A stretch of 64,000 bases of DNA from NCBI GenBank assembly GCA_023249375.1, contig JAHFCT010000012.1, positions 17,813 to 81,812 of the forward strand, read 5' to 3'. Origin of the DNA: Gemmatimonadota bacterium (GTDB lineage: Bacteria; Gemmatimonadota; Gemmatimonadetes; Gemmatimonadales; Gemmatimonadaceae). The notes below the pieces were generated by a model. The model saw only the letters and a program-made list of their open reading frames with translations. It searched no databases and had not been told where the DNA came from. Made by a program: the position numbers and the translations under genes. The number at the start of each line of letters is the position of its first letter. Position 1 is the first letter of the stretch. Shown piece after piece: positions 18,027-26,358 of this stretch.

Positions 18027-19963
18027 CACCGGCCAAGATGCGCCGTCGGGGCGCCGCTGGCCGCATCGCGTACGGTTCGCTGTTCGTTGTCGCGCTCCCT
18101 GCCCTGCTCGCGCTCTGGGCGCGCCAGCTCGATCGGCTGGTCAGCTTGCCAGCGCTGGGCTCGCGGAGCGTCGGCGGTGCGGTCGCATTGGTTGGGGCTG
18201 CCGCGATGGCCGCGGGTACGCTCGCGTTGTGGACGAGAGGTCGCGGCCTGCCGATGAGCGCGTATCCCCCTGAGCGCCTCGTCACGGAAGGCATCTATCG
18301 ATATGTGTCGGACCCGCTGTACGTGGGGGCCGTGTTTGTGTGCGCCGGTGTTTCGCTCTTCGCGCATTCCGCTGCCGGACTGTGGATCGTGACGCCGGTG
18401 CTCGCGCTGTGCATCGCCGCGTGGGTGTTCGGCTTTGAACGCGACCTCACGCGACGGCACTTCGGCGCGCTCGCCGAGCCGCTGTTGCGGCTGCCGTCGG
18501 ACATCGAAGATCGGCCAACGGCGTGGCATCGCATCTCGTTCTACGTACTCGTCTTCGCTCCGTGGCTTGTCTGCTTCCAGTCGGTCGAGTTCCTCGGCGT
18601 GCCGGCAGGCGCGCTCACCGCCACGTCGGCGCTCGATGCGCGGATACCCGTGATTCCGTGGACGGAAGCGCTGTATTTCTTCGCCTATCCCTTTACGATG
18701 CTCGCGCCGCTCGCGGCGACGCGGCAGCGCGATCTTCGACGGTTGGCCGTGCGTGCGCTCTGGGCCACCGGGGTGATCATCACGTTCTATCTGCTCGTCC
18801 CCGTCGTCGCCGAGGCGAAGCCAGTGGCTGGTGACGGCTTTTGGCAGATGATGCTGCGCTGGGAGCGGTGGGGTGACACACCGGCGACGGCGTTTCCGTC
18901 GTTCCACGTCGTGTGGGCGTGCCTAGCGGCCGAGTTGTACGCCACGACGTGGCCATCACGCCGCTGGCTGGCGTGGGGCGCGGCGGTGCTGATCTCGGTG
19001 AGTTGCCTCACGACGGGAATGCATGCGATGGCCGATCTGCCGGCGGGCGTGGCGGCCTATGTCTTGGTCGCGCGCGGCCGCTCGGTGTGGTCGTTCATTC
19101 GCCGCCAGGCGGAGCGCATCGCCAACTCGTGGTGGGAGCTGACGCTGGGTCCGGTGCGCCTTCAGAGCCACGCGCTGTACATCGGGCTTTCGACCGTGCT
19201 CACGATGCCGGTGGCCGTCTGGCTGAGTGGACGCGAGCTGCGGTGGTGGGTGTTCGGCGTCTCGGTGGCGGCGGGCGTGGGGGCCGCGGTGTGGGCGCAG
19301 GTGATTGAGGGATCGCCGCAGCTGCTGCGCCCGTTCGGTTACTTCGGCGGCATCTTCACCGTGGTTCTCGCGATACCGGTGGCGGCATTCGCGGGCGTCG
19401 ATGCCTGGCGTTTCTTCGCCGCCTACTGCGTGGCCGTCGCGTTTGGGCAAGGACTCGCGCGCCTGCGCTGCCTCGTGAACGGCTGCTGTCACGGGCGCCA
19501 AGCCCCCGAAGCGATCGGCGTGCGCTACACGCACCCGGCCAACCGCGTCACGCGACTGAGCCGTCTCGGCGGCGTGCCCATTCATCCGACGCAGATCTAC
19601 TCGCTCGGGTGGATGATACTCGTGGGATGCATCCTGCTCCGGTTCTGGATGGTCGAAGCACCGCTGCCTTTCATTGCGGGCTTCTACTTTCTGCTCAGCG
19701 GTCTGGGACGATTTGTCGAGGAGCATTTCCGCGGCGAACCGCAGACGGCGACGTTCGGCGGGCTTCGCCTCTACCAGTGGCTGGCACTGCTGTTCATCGT
19801 CGGCGGCGGCGCCCTCTCGGCAATCCCGGGCGCGAGCGCTCCGGCCCCCACGTGGCCCGGCTGGAGCGCGCTGGGCATCGCGGCGCTCGCCGCGGTCCTC
19901 GGCATCGCGATGTTCGGCGTCGACTTCCCCCGCTCCCAACGGCGGTTCTCGAGGCTATCATAG
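18023..19963 (+). CDS. Three-domain membrane fusion: isoprenylcysteine/phospholipid methyltransferase-like, PAP2-like, Lgt-like
   Basis: One 646-residue multi-pass protein. Residues about 1-160 resemble the ICMT/PEMT methyltransferases: PPERLVTEGIYRYVSDPLYV is the SAM-region signature. Residues about 180-370 look like a PAP2 phosphatase or sterol-type PAP2: AFPSFHVVWA and TGMHAMADLPAG correspond to motifs 2 and 3, with the usual Ser-Gly-His altered to Ser-Phe-His. Residues about 395-640 resemble prolipoprotein diacylglyceryl transferase: RLRCLVNGCCHGR, VPIHPTQIYS and GLGRFVEEHFRGEP. The ATG at 18023 overlaps the upstream stop. Substrates are unknown; the three activities all act on membrane lipids or lipidated proteins. 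Confidence 0.75.
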   Translation: MTPAKMRRRGAAGRIAYGSLFVVALPALLALWARQLDRLVSLPALGSRSVGGAVALVGAAAMAAGTLALWTRGRGLPMSAYPPERLVTEGIYRYVSDPLYVGAVFVCAGVSLFAHSAAGLWIVTPVLALCIAAWVFGFERDLTRRHFGALAEPLLRLPSDIEDRPTAWHRISFYVLVFAPWLVCFQSVEFLGVPAGALTATSALDARIPVIPWTEALYFFAYPFTMLAPLAATRQRDLRRLAVRALWATGVIITFYLLVPVVAEAKPVAGDGFWQMMLRWERWGDTPATAFPSFHVVWACLAAELYATTWPSRRWLAWGAAVLISVSCLTTGMHAMADLPAGVAAYVLVARGRSVWSFIRRQAERIANSWWELTLGPVRLQSHALYIGLSTVLTMPVAVWLSGRELRWWVFGVSVAAGVGAAVWAQVIEGSPQLLRPFGYFGGIFTVVLAIPVAAFAGVDAWRFFAAYCVAVAFGQGLARLRCLVNGCCHGRQAPEAIGVRYTHPANRVTRLSRLGGVPIHPTQIYSLGWMILVGCILLRFWMVEAPLPFIAGFYFLLSGLGRFVEEHFRGEPQTATFGGLRLYQWLALLFIVGGGALSAIPGASAPAPTWPGWSALGIAALAAVLGIAMFGVDFPRSQRRFSRLS

Positions 19964-19966
19964 GGC

Positions 19967-21307
19967 ATGCCTCCCGCGGAACGACGGCCAACCGAGCTGC
20001 GCCGTTCGATTGGACTCGTGCGCGCCACGTCGATGGTGGTGGGCATCATCATCGGCGCCTCGATCTTCGTGCAGCCGTCGGCCATCGCGCATGAGGTGAC
20101 GAGCATCGCCGGCATCATCGCCGTCTGGTGCGCCGCAGGTTTTCTGACGCTCATCGGCGCGCTGGTGGTGGCGGAGCTCAGCTCGGCGTGGCCTCAGACG
20201 GGCGGCGTCTACGTCTTTCTTCGCGAAGCGTATTCGCCCGTCGTCGGTTTTCTCTGGGGCTGGGCCATGCTCCTCACCATGCACACCGGCATTCTCGCAG
20301 CGATCGCGACGATCTTCGCGACGTATGTGGGCACGTTCGTGCCGCTGTCGAGCACCGGCACGCGCGTGGTGGCCATTGCCGCCGTGCTGCTGCTCTCCGC
20401 CGTGAACTATCGCGGCGTGCGACAGGGAGCGGCGCTGCAGGCGGCACTGGCGTTCGTGAAGGTCGGTGCGATCCTGCTTATCGTCGTGCTGGCGGTGGCG
20501 TACGCCGGGCCGGCGCCCGACGCGCCGTCATCCGTCGCGCCACTCGCCGCGGCGCCGAGTGGCGTGAGCGCTTCCGGGTTCTTTGCCGCGCTCGTCGCCG
20601 GTTTGTTCGCGTACGGCGGATGGCACATGGTGACGTACGCGGCCGAGGAGACGATTGATCCCGTGCGCACGATTCCGCGCGCGCTGTTGCTCGGCACGGC
20701 AATCGTCACGGCGTCGTATGTCGGCGTCAATGCCGCGTACCTGCACGTCCTGCCACTCGCCACGGTGAGCGCATCGCCGCGCGTCGCGGCCGACTTCGCG
20801 AGCGCCACGATGGGCGGCGGCGGCAGCGGGCTCGTCAGCGCGCTCGTCATCTTTTCCACACTCGGCGCGATGAACGGCGTCATTCTCGCCGGGCCGCGCG
20901 TGTATCTCGCGATGGCGCGCGACGGGCTGCTCGTTCCGTGGATCGCCGCCGTGCATCCGGCGTATCGCACGCCGCACCGCGCCATCGCACTGCAGGCGGT
21001 GTGGGCGGCGGTGCTCGTCGGCACCGGCACGTTTCGACAGCTCTTTACTCGCGTGGTCTACACCGAGTGGATTTTCTTCGGCCTGCTCGCGTGCGCGCTC
21101 TTCGTGCTGCGGCGCCGCGTCGGCTATGCTCCCCCGTACCGGGTCTGGCTCTACCCGCTCTTCCCCGCGCTCTTCGTGCTCGGTACCGTGGCGATCGTCG
21201 TCAACCAAATGGTGCGCGAACCCGTAAGCAGTGCGATTGGCCTGCTGCTCGTCCTGAGCGGACTGCCCGTCTACTACCTGCTCGCACGCCCCCGCATCCC
21301 CCGCTGA
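19967..21307 (+). CDS. APC-superfamily amino acid permease
   Basis: A 446-residue inner-membrane transporter with about 12 hydrophobic segments. The first helix carries SMVVGIIIGASIF, the unwound substrate site of APC carriers, and the second AELSSAWPQTGGVYVFLREA. YGGWHMVTYAAEE in helix 6 is also typical of the LAT/Y+ type. It starts three bases after the fusion gene and precedes the amidohydrolase by 17 bases, so the genes may be one transcript. The particular amino acid cannot be read from sequence. Confidence 0.88.
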   Translation: MPPAERRPTELRRSIGLVRATSMVVGIIIGASIFVQPSAIAHEVTSIAGIIAVWCAAGFLTLIGALVVAELSSAWPQTGGVYVFLREAYSPVVGFLWGWAMLLTMHTGILAAIATIFATYVGTFVPLSSTGTRVVAIAAVLLLSAVNYRGVRQGAALQAALAFVKVGAILLIVVLAVAYAGPAPDAPSSVAPLAAAPSGVSASGFFAALVAGLFAYGGWHMVTYAAEETIDPVRTIPRALLLGTAIVTASYVGVNAAYLHVLPLATVSASPRVAADFASATMGGGGSGLVSALVIFSTLGAMNGVILAGPRVYLAMARDGLLVPWIAAVHPAYRTPHRAIALQAVWAAVLVGTGTFRQLFTRVVYTEWIFFGLLACALFVLRRRVGYAPPYRVWLYPLFPALFVLGTVAIVVNQMVREPVSSAIGLLLVLSGLPVYYLLARPRIPR

Positions 21308-21324
21308 TCCACCGGAGTTCCCTC

Positions 21325-22308
21325 GTGCGCATCGTCGACGTCCACAACCATTTCTATCCGCCCAAGTACATGGAGGCGCTCCGCTCCGGCGACAGCGCCA
21401 TCACGATCAAGATTGACGCCGACGGCAACCCTGAAGTGCACTATCCGGGCGACTTCAACACCGCCGTGCTCGGTCACCGCGACATCGCGTATCGGCAGGG
21501 CGTGCTCGAGCAGGAAGGCGTGGACACGCAGATCATCACGCTGACGACGCCCGGCACGCATGTCGAAACGCCGGAGCGCGCCGTGCGGTTGGCGCGCATG
21601 GTGAACGACGAGTTCGCGGAGATCGTCGCGGCGCGGCGGCCGCGCTTCGCCGCGCTCGCCACGCTGCCGCTCAATGATCCCGCCGCATCAGTGGTGGAGC
21701 TGCGACGCGCCGTCGAGCAGCTCGGCATGCCGGGCGCGATGCTCTTCTCCAACGTCAACGGCGTGGCGCTCGCCGACGAGCGCTACTGGCCGCTGTACGA
21801 GGCGGCCAACGACCTCGGGTGCATCCTGCACATCCATCCCACGAATCCGATCAGCGTGGAGGCGATGCGCGAGTACTGGCTGATGCCGCTCGTGGGATTC
21901 CTGTTCGATACGACGGTGGCGGCCGGACATCTCGTCTTCGCCGGCGTCGGCGAGCGCTTCCCGCGCATCAACTGGGTGCTCAGCCATCTGGGCGGCGCCA
22001 TTCCGTATCTCGCCGAGCGGCTGGATCGCGGCTACGAGGCGTTCAAGGAATGCCGCGCGCATATCGTGAAGCCGCCCAGCGAGTACTTGAAGACCTGGTA
22101 TTTCGACACGGTGAACTTCGACCCGACGGCGCTCGAACTCGCGGTGAAGTTCGCGGGAGCGAGTCATATCATGGCGGGCAGCGATTATCCGCACGCCATC
22201 GGCAGCATCCCGTACATGAAGCGCGCGCTGACCGCGATGAATGTATCGGAGAGCGATCGTGCGCTGATCATGGGTGGCAACGCGGCGAAGCTGTACAAGC
22301 TGGGCTAG
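21325..22308 (+). CDS. Amidohydrolase-2 family protein, ACMSD-like decarboxylase
   Basis: A 327-residue TIM-barrel metal enzyme starting at the GTG at 21325, with GGAG seven bases upstream. Metal ligands are seen in VDVHNHFYPP (HxH), the central CILHIHPTNP, LSHLGGAIPYL and the late Asp in AGSDYPHAIG. This arrangement matches the aminocarboxymuconate-semialdehyde/gamma-resorcylate decarboxylase branch rather than hydrolases. A longer reading at 20938 runs through the permease in another frame. It ends 10 bases from the convergent protease gene. The substrate is unknown. Confidence 0.88.
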   Translation: MRIVDVHNHFYPPKYMEALRSGDSAITIKIDADGNPEVHYPGDFNTAVLGHRDIAYRQGVLEQEGVDTQIITLTTPGTHVETPERAVRLARMVNDEFAEIVAARRPRFAALATLPLNDPAASVVELRRAVEQLGMPGAMLFSNVNGVALADERYWPLYEAANDLGCILHIHPTNPISVEAMREYWLMPLVGFLFDTTVAAGHLVFAGVGERFPRINWVLSHLGGAIPYLAERLDRGYEAFKECRAHIVKPPSEYLKTWYFDTVNFDPTALELAVKFAGASHIMAGSDYPHAIGSIPYMKRALTAMNVSESDRALIMGGNAAKLYKLG

Positions 22309-22318
22309 GCCGCGGTCG

Positions 22319-24694
22319 CTACGGCGCCACGAGCGCGCTGCGGCGCGTGCGTACGCCGTCGCTGCATGTGACGACGAGGGTGCTGCCGGACGAGGCGCCC
22401 ACGTGCAGCGTGGCGCCGCGTGCGGTGCCGAGCAGCGCACCAGTGCGCGCGTCCTGCACGGCAATGCCTCGCGTCGCCGCGTCGGCGCACGATAGCCGCA
22501 GGGCGGCCGCGCCATTTTCCCGCGCCGCCAGCGGCGCCACGGCAGCGGACACATTGACGGCCGCGTCGGCGTTCGAGCGCGCCATCACCTGCCCTACGCC
22601 AGCACCCGTCACGCGAATCATCTGGAGTTCGCGGTCGATGCGATCCGTCAGCGGAATCGTGAACAGGAACGGACGCGCCGTCGAGTGGTCGAGCCGCGCG
22701 GGCTCGAATGCGTACCGGAACAAGAGGTCCCCATTCTCCGCGACGCCCTCGAGCGTGTACGGCCCGGATTCCGGCGAGGATGGCAACGCGGTGAGCGTCA
22801 GCGTGGGCTCAAGCGAGACGACGCCGTCTTCTATGGCGCCGCGCACGGCGAGCACCGGCTGAGCCGCCTGCACCGCCTGCACCGCCTGCACCGCCTGCAC
22901 CGCCTGCACCGCCTGCACGGTGCCAGTCTCGTTCGCACGTGCAGACGCCGTGGTGCCGCGGAAGTTCAGCACGGCCTGGTAGGTGTAGGCGCTGGCCCAG
23001 ACGGGGAAACAGTAACCCATCACATCGCCGGTGCTCGCCGCCACGGCCGCCGCGCTGGACGACGCGCCCTGCGAACGCTGGTAGACATCGTGGCCGATGA
23101 CTCCGATACTGCCATTTGCACCAGGGAAGCTGGCATCAATCGGCGCCCCCGCGCCGCAGGACGGCGCGTGCTGCCGGCCGAAGTTGTGCCCGAGTTCGTG
23201 CGCCACCAGGTCGCGCGACTGCGTCGGCCGGCCGAACCACCCGACGTTCACGATCGAGGACGTCTTGGTCGCCGCGCCGAACGACGCGTAGTTGTTCGGG
23301 ATGTACGCCATTCCGCCGTAGTCGGTGTAGGTGAATCCGCTCGGCGGCGCCACGATGGCCATCCAGTGCGCGCTCACGTTCAACGGATCGGCGAGTCGCG
23401 CGAGGTCGAGCTCGCTGATGATCTGGCTCCAAAAGGCCGACTGCCCTCCATTCGGCGCCGTGCCGAAGTTCGCGGCCGTGAAGAACGGCGCGCCAACCGT
23501 CACTTGAACGGCGCCCAGTGGATGCACGCTGAGCAGCGTCTGCGTGTAGAGATTGGTGTTCGCCGCCGACACGTTTCCCGTGCTGTTGGCGTGCGAGGTC
23601 AGCACGATCGGCACGAGCCGGAGCTTGAGCGCGTTGGGCGTGACAGCCGCGAGCGCCGCCGGGCCACCGCTCGGATAGCGGTCGTTGGACGCGGACGCAT
23701 CGGCCGCAACGCCGCGGGGATCGCGCACCAGTTCCCACTTGAGTCCCGCGCGAAGCGCCGACGCCGGCACGAAGAACTGCGCGCTTGGCGCGTCGAAGCC
23801 CGGCGCGGTCGCCGGCACACTGGCAATCGCGATGGTATCCGTGCGCACGACGAGGCCGCTTACCGCGTCCGTCAAGCGCAGCAGTAGCTGCATCGGCGTG
23901 CTGACGGTCTGATTCGCCGCGAGAATCACGTTCACGACGGCGCCATTGCCGCCGAGCATCATCGGCAGCGAGCCCGTGGCGTCCTGCACCGCCTGCGTCC
24001 ACTGCGCCGACTGGATGGAGACGTCAACCGACGACAGCACAATCACGGTGATGGCCGCCGTGCCGCTCTTCCCTTCGCACGTGGCGGTGACCGTCGCAAC
24101 GCCGGCCGCGGCGGCCGTGATCATCCCGTTGCCGCTGACCGTCACCTTGGCAGCATCGGACGTTGTCCACGTGATCACGCGCCCCGACAACGCCGTGCCT
24201 GCGGCATCATGCGCGGTCGCCACGAGCTGCTGCGTGGTGCCAATTGCCATCGACGCAGTACCAGGCGTCACGGTGACCGACGCCACGGGCACCTGGCTGA
24301 CGGTGACGAGTGCCTGCCCGACCTTGCCGGCCGACGTCGCGAGAATCGTCGATTGTCCCGCGGCGAGACCCGTGACGGTGCCCGAGGGGTTGATCGAGAC
24401 GATGAACGACGAGCCCACCGACCAGGCAACGGTACTGAGGCTGTAGGGCGCGCCGTTCTGGTCGACTCCCGCCGCGCTCGCGGTGGTGGTGGCGCCAACG
24501 TTGATAGCCGAGGCCGCCAGCGTGACGCTGATTGACGTCAGTACCGGCGTGGGTTTTGGCGGCGTCGCGGTCGGACTGTCTCCCTTGCCGCAGGATACGA
24601 GCAGCATCACGCACGCGGCACGCAGCACGGCGCGCCGCCGGCGACGGAGCCCGACGCGAGCAACGCAAGAGCGGTCGAGTCGCGACGGGATCAT
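22319..24694 (-). CDS. Lipoprotein zinc metalloprotease with Big2 domains
   Basis: A 791-residue exported protein. The ATG at 24694 gives an Arg-rich signal ending in the lipobox LLVSC. Two Big2-type Ig-like domains follow (about 50-210), each with an NPSGTVTGLAAG- or GNGMITAAAAG-like turn. The catalytic site is HELGHNFGRQH (about residue 510), the HExxHxxGxxH zinc motif of metzincins, with a later Met-turn candidate GDVMGYCF. A C-terminal beta-rich part follows a run of VQA triplets encoded by a 9-base tandem repeat. The target is unknown; likely an extracellular or surface protease. Confidence 0.87.
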   Translation of the reverse strand: MIPSRLDRSCVARVGLRRRRRAVLRAACVMLLVSCGKGDSPTATPPKPTPVLTSISVTLAASAINVGATTTASAAGVDQNGAPYSLSTVAWSVGSSFIVSINPSGTVTGLAAGQSTILATSAGKVGQALVTVSQVPVASVTVTPGTASMAIGTTQQLVATAHDAAGTALSGRVITWTTSDAAKVTVSGNGMITAAAAGVATVTATCEGKSGTAAITVIVLSSVDVSIQSAQWTQAVQDATGSLPMMLGGNGAVVNVILAANQTVSTPMQLLLRLTDAVSGLVVRTDTIAIASVPATAPGFDAPSAQFFVPASALRAGLKWELVRDPRGVAADASASNDRYPSGGPAALAAVTPNALKLRLVPIVLTSHANSTGNVSAANTNLYTQTLLSVHPLGAVQVTVGAPFFTAANFGTAPNGGQSAFWSQIISELDLARLADPLNVSAHWMAIVAPPSGFTYTDYGGMAYIPNNYASFGAATKTSSIVNVGWFGRPTQSRDLVAHELGHNFGRQHAPSCGAGAPIDASFPGANGSIGVIGHDVYQRSQGASSSAAAVAASTGDVMGYCFPVWASAYTYQAVLNFRGTTASARANETGTVQAVQAVQAVQAVQAVQAAQPVLAVRGAIEDGVVSLEPTLTLTALPSSPESGPYTLEGVAENGDLLFRYAFEPARLDHSTARPFLFTIPLTDRIDRELQMIRVTGAGVGQVMARSNADAAVNVSAAVAPLAARENGAAALRLSCADAATRGIAVQDARTGALLGTARGATLHVGASSGSTLVVTCSDGVRTRRSALVAP
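22866..22919. repeat. Six tandem 9-base units in the protease gene
   Basis: The unit GCCTGCACC is repeated six times (the last copy ends CG), encoding consecutive Val-Gln-Ala triplets between the protease domain and the C-terminal domain. Being in frame, copy-number change would lengthen or shorten a linker without breaking the gene. Confidence 0.9.
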
Positions 24695-24797
24695 GGCGTG
24701 TCGTTCACCGGCTGGGGGGCACGGGCCGCGCGGACTTTCGAGGTTCGCCGGCGATCCGTGGGGCTGATTCGTTCGCTCTCTCGACTGCGCGCTTCCA

Positions 24798-24856
24798 TGC
24801 CGGGGCTGGGGATCGAGCCCAAATGGGATTGCCCCAAAGGGATTCAACTCCCTTTC
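24798..24856 (-). pseudogene. tRNA-Leu 3' remnant
   Basis: On the minus strand this matches the 3' half of the tRNA-Leu at 36531-36615 at roughly 45 of 55 positions: anticodon arm, variable arm, T arm and acceptor 3' strand through CCCCGGCA, and also several bases of 3' flank. The anticodon loop has lost a base, and the 5' half (acceptor 5' strand and D arm) is absent. Such a 3' fragment is what integration of an element into a tRNA gene can leave. Confidence 0.6.
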
Positions 24857-24938
24857 CCCACTCTGAGAACTCCCCAACGCCCTCTGGCGGACGCTGCAAT
24901 TGTCCGCAAGCGTTCACGGAGTTCGCAACAACTGTGCA

Positions 24939-24986
24939 GAATACCGCAACAGACCGCAATTGGGTTCCGCGTACGTTGCGGTATTC
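24939..24986. repeat. 12-bp inverted repeat at the end of the signalling operon
   Basis: GAATACCGCAAC (24939-24950) is exactly complementary to GTTGCGGTATTC (24975-24986), with a 24-base loop that holds further CCGCAA copies. The right arm touches the GGDEF gene stop codon. It may be a terminator for that operon or a recombination-site scar next to the tRNA remnant. The rest of the 24695-24984 gap shows no gene. Confidence 0.7.
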
Positions 24987-26358
24987 AGACGTCGCCCGGC
25001 ACGCGTCCAAGCAAAGGGATGGACTCCTCGCCCGCGCCGCGCTGCATCATCTCGCCGATAGTCGACAGCAGCAGGTCAACGCCAATTGGCTTTTGCAGAA
25101 AAGCGACCGCCGCGCCAGGAAGTCCGCTCCAACTCACCGGGCCGTTCACGTAGCCCGACATGTAGACGACGCGGACCGACGGGTCGACTTGCGTGATCTG
25201 GTCGATCATCGTCATGCCGGTCATGTCGGGCATGATGACGTCGGTGAGGATGACCCCCGGCCGCTCCGCTGCGTCTGCCGCGGCAAAGTGACGCACCACC
25301 TCCTTCGGGTCGCCGCACTCCCACACCTCGTAGCCGTCCTCCTCCAGGACCAAACGCAGCGCGCTCCGCATCTCGACCAAATCGTCCACGAGGTACACTC
25401 GCCCGCGCCGCGGCGCGGCCTCGGGGACGACCGCCGCCGCAAGGGCGTGCTCGGCGACGCCCTGAAGCTCCGGTCCAAACCGCGGCGCCACACGGACGCA
25501 GTCGCGACCGCCGCCTTTGGCTTCATACAGCGCACGATCGGCTGCTCCTAGCAACAGCTCGTATGACCCCATGCCCGGTTCGTGCACCGCAATGCCCGCG
25601 CTGACCGTCTGCACTCCCCAGGGAAACGTCTTCGCGCGCATCTGGGCAAGCACGCGCTCGGCGAACACGACCGCGCCGTCGCTATCAGCGCCGGCCAGAA
25701 TCGTGGCGAACTCCTCGCCGCCAAAGCGCGCCGACAGATTGTCCCGCCGCGTGCACGCCTGCAGTACGCCCGCAAACTCGCGGAGCGCCTCGTCTCCGGC
25801 CGAGTGACCATGCGTGTCGTTCACGCGCTTGAACCGGTCGAGGTCGAACATCACCACGGCCAGCGGCTGTCCGCGCTCCGCCGCCGCGAAGGCGCTCTCG
25901 AGTGCCAGGTCCAGATGACGGCGGTTGGCCAGATTCGTCAGCCGATCCATCAGTGCCAGGTTCTCGGCGCTGATCCGCTCGCGGCGGAGCAGCTCGGAGA
26001 GCACGGCAATGCCTATCGACACACCCAGGTAGACGGCCACGATGCCGAGCAAGAGCGACCAGTCCGGCTCGGCAATCTCGAAGAGCACGACGCTTAGCTG
26101 CGTGGCGGTGATGACAGCCATTCCGCCGGACAAGGCGATGGCCACGCCGCGCAGTCCGCGGTAGTACGAGAGCAGGAAAGCCGGGATGAGCGCCGAGAGC
26201 CACACGAGCATCCCGTAGCTGGTGCTGGTACCCGTTGGAAACTCGAACACCGCGGCAATCGGAACCGCGAACGCCAGCACCGAAATCGCCAGTGCGCGCG
26301 TGGGGATCGGTGGCGGCTTGACCGAGACCACCTGCTGCGCGCCGGCACGCGCCGTCAT
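24985..26358 (-). CDS. Membrane GGDEF diguanylate cyclase with C-terminal receiver domain
   Basis: Makes c-di-GMP from two GTP. The 457 residues have four hydrophobic segments (about 20-120), a GGDEF domain (about 135-295) with intact active site ARFGGEEF at 212-217, and a receiver domain (about 314-440) with phospho-acceptor Asp in VILTDVIMPD and Lys in FLQKP. The inhibitory I-site RxxD is RxxN here (residues 204-207), so product feedback may be weak. A C-terminal receiver is an unusual order. The ATG at 26358 overlaps the upstream stop (ATGA). Last gene of the signalling operon. Confidence 0.92.
   Translation of the reverse strand: MTARAGAQQVVSVKPPPIPTRALAISVLAFAVPIAAVFEFPTGTSTSYGMLVWLSALIPAFLLSYYRGLRGVAIALSGGMAVITATQLSVVLFEIAEPDWSLLLGIVAVYLGVSIGIAVLSELLRRERISAENLALMDRLTNLANRRHLDLALESAFAAAERGQPLAVVMFDLDRFKRVNDTHGHSAGDEALREFAGVLQACTRRDNLSARFGGEEFATILAGADSDGAVVFAERVLAQMRAKTFPWGVQTVSAGIAVHEPGMGSYELLLGAADRALYEAKGGGRDCVRVAPRFGPELQGVAEHALAAAVVPEAAPRRGRVYLVDDLVEMRSALRLVLEEDGYEVWECGDPKEVVRHFAAADAAERPGVILTDVIMPDMTGMTMIDQITQVDPSVRVVYMSGYVNGPVSWSGLPGAAVAFLQKPIGVDLLLSTIGEMMQRGAGEESIPLLGRVPGDV

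Noticed and set aside
14658..18029. A 1123-codon open frame on the minus strand across the ROK, MFS and SIS genes
   Set aside because: It runs antisense or out of frame to well-supported genes, is rich in Arg, His and Gln as expected for GC-rich shadows, and shows no domain.
24798..24856. A second functional tRNA-Leu
   Set aside because: The 5' half is missing and the anticodon loop has lost a base, so it cannot fold as a tRNA.
24705..25010. A 101-codon open frame between the protease and the GGDEF gene
   Set aside because: It includes the tRNA remnant and the inverted repeat and has no ribosome site or recognisable domain.
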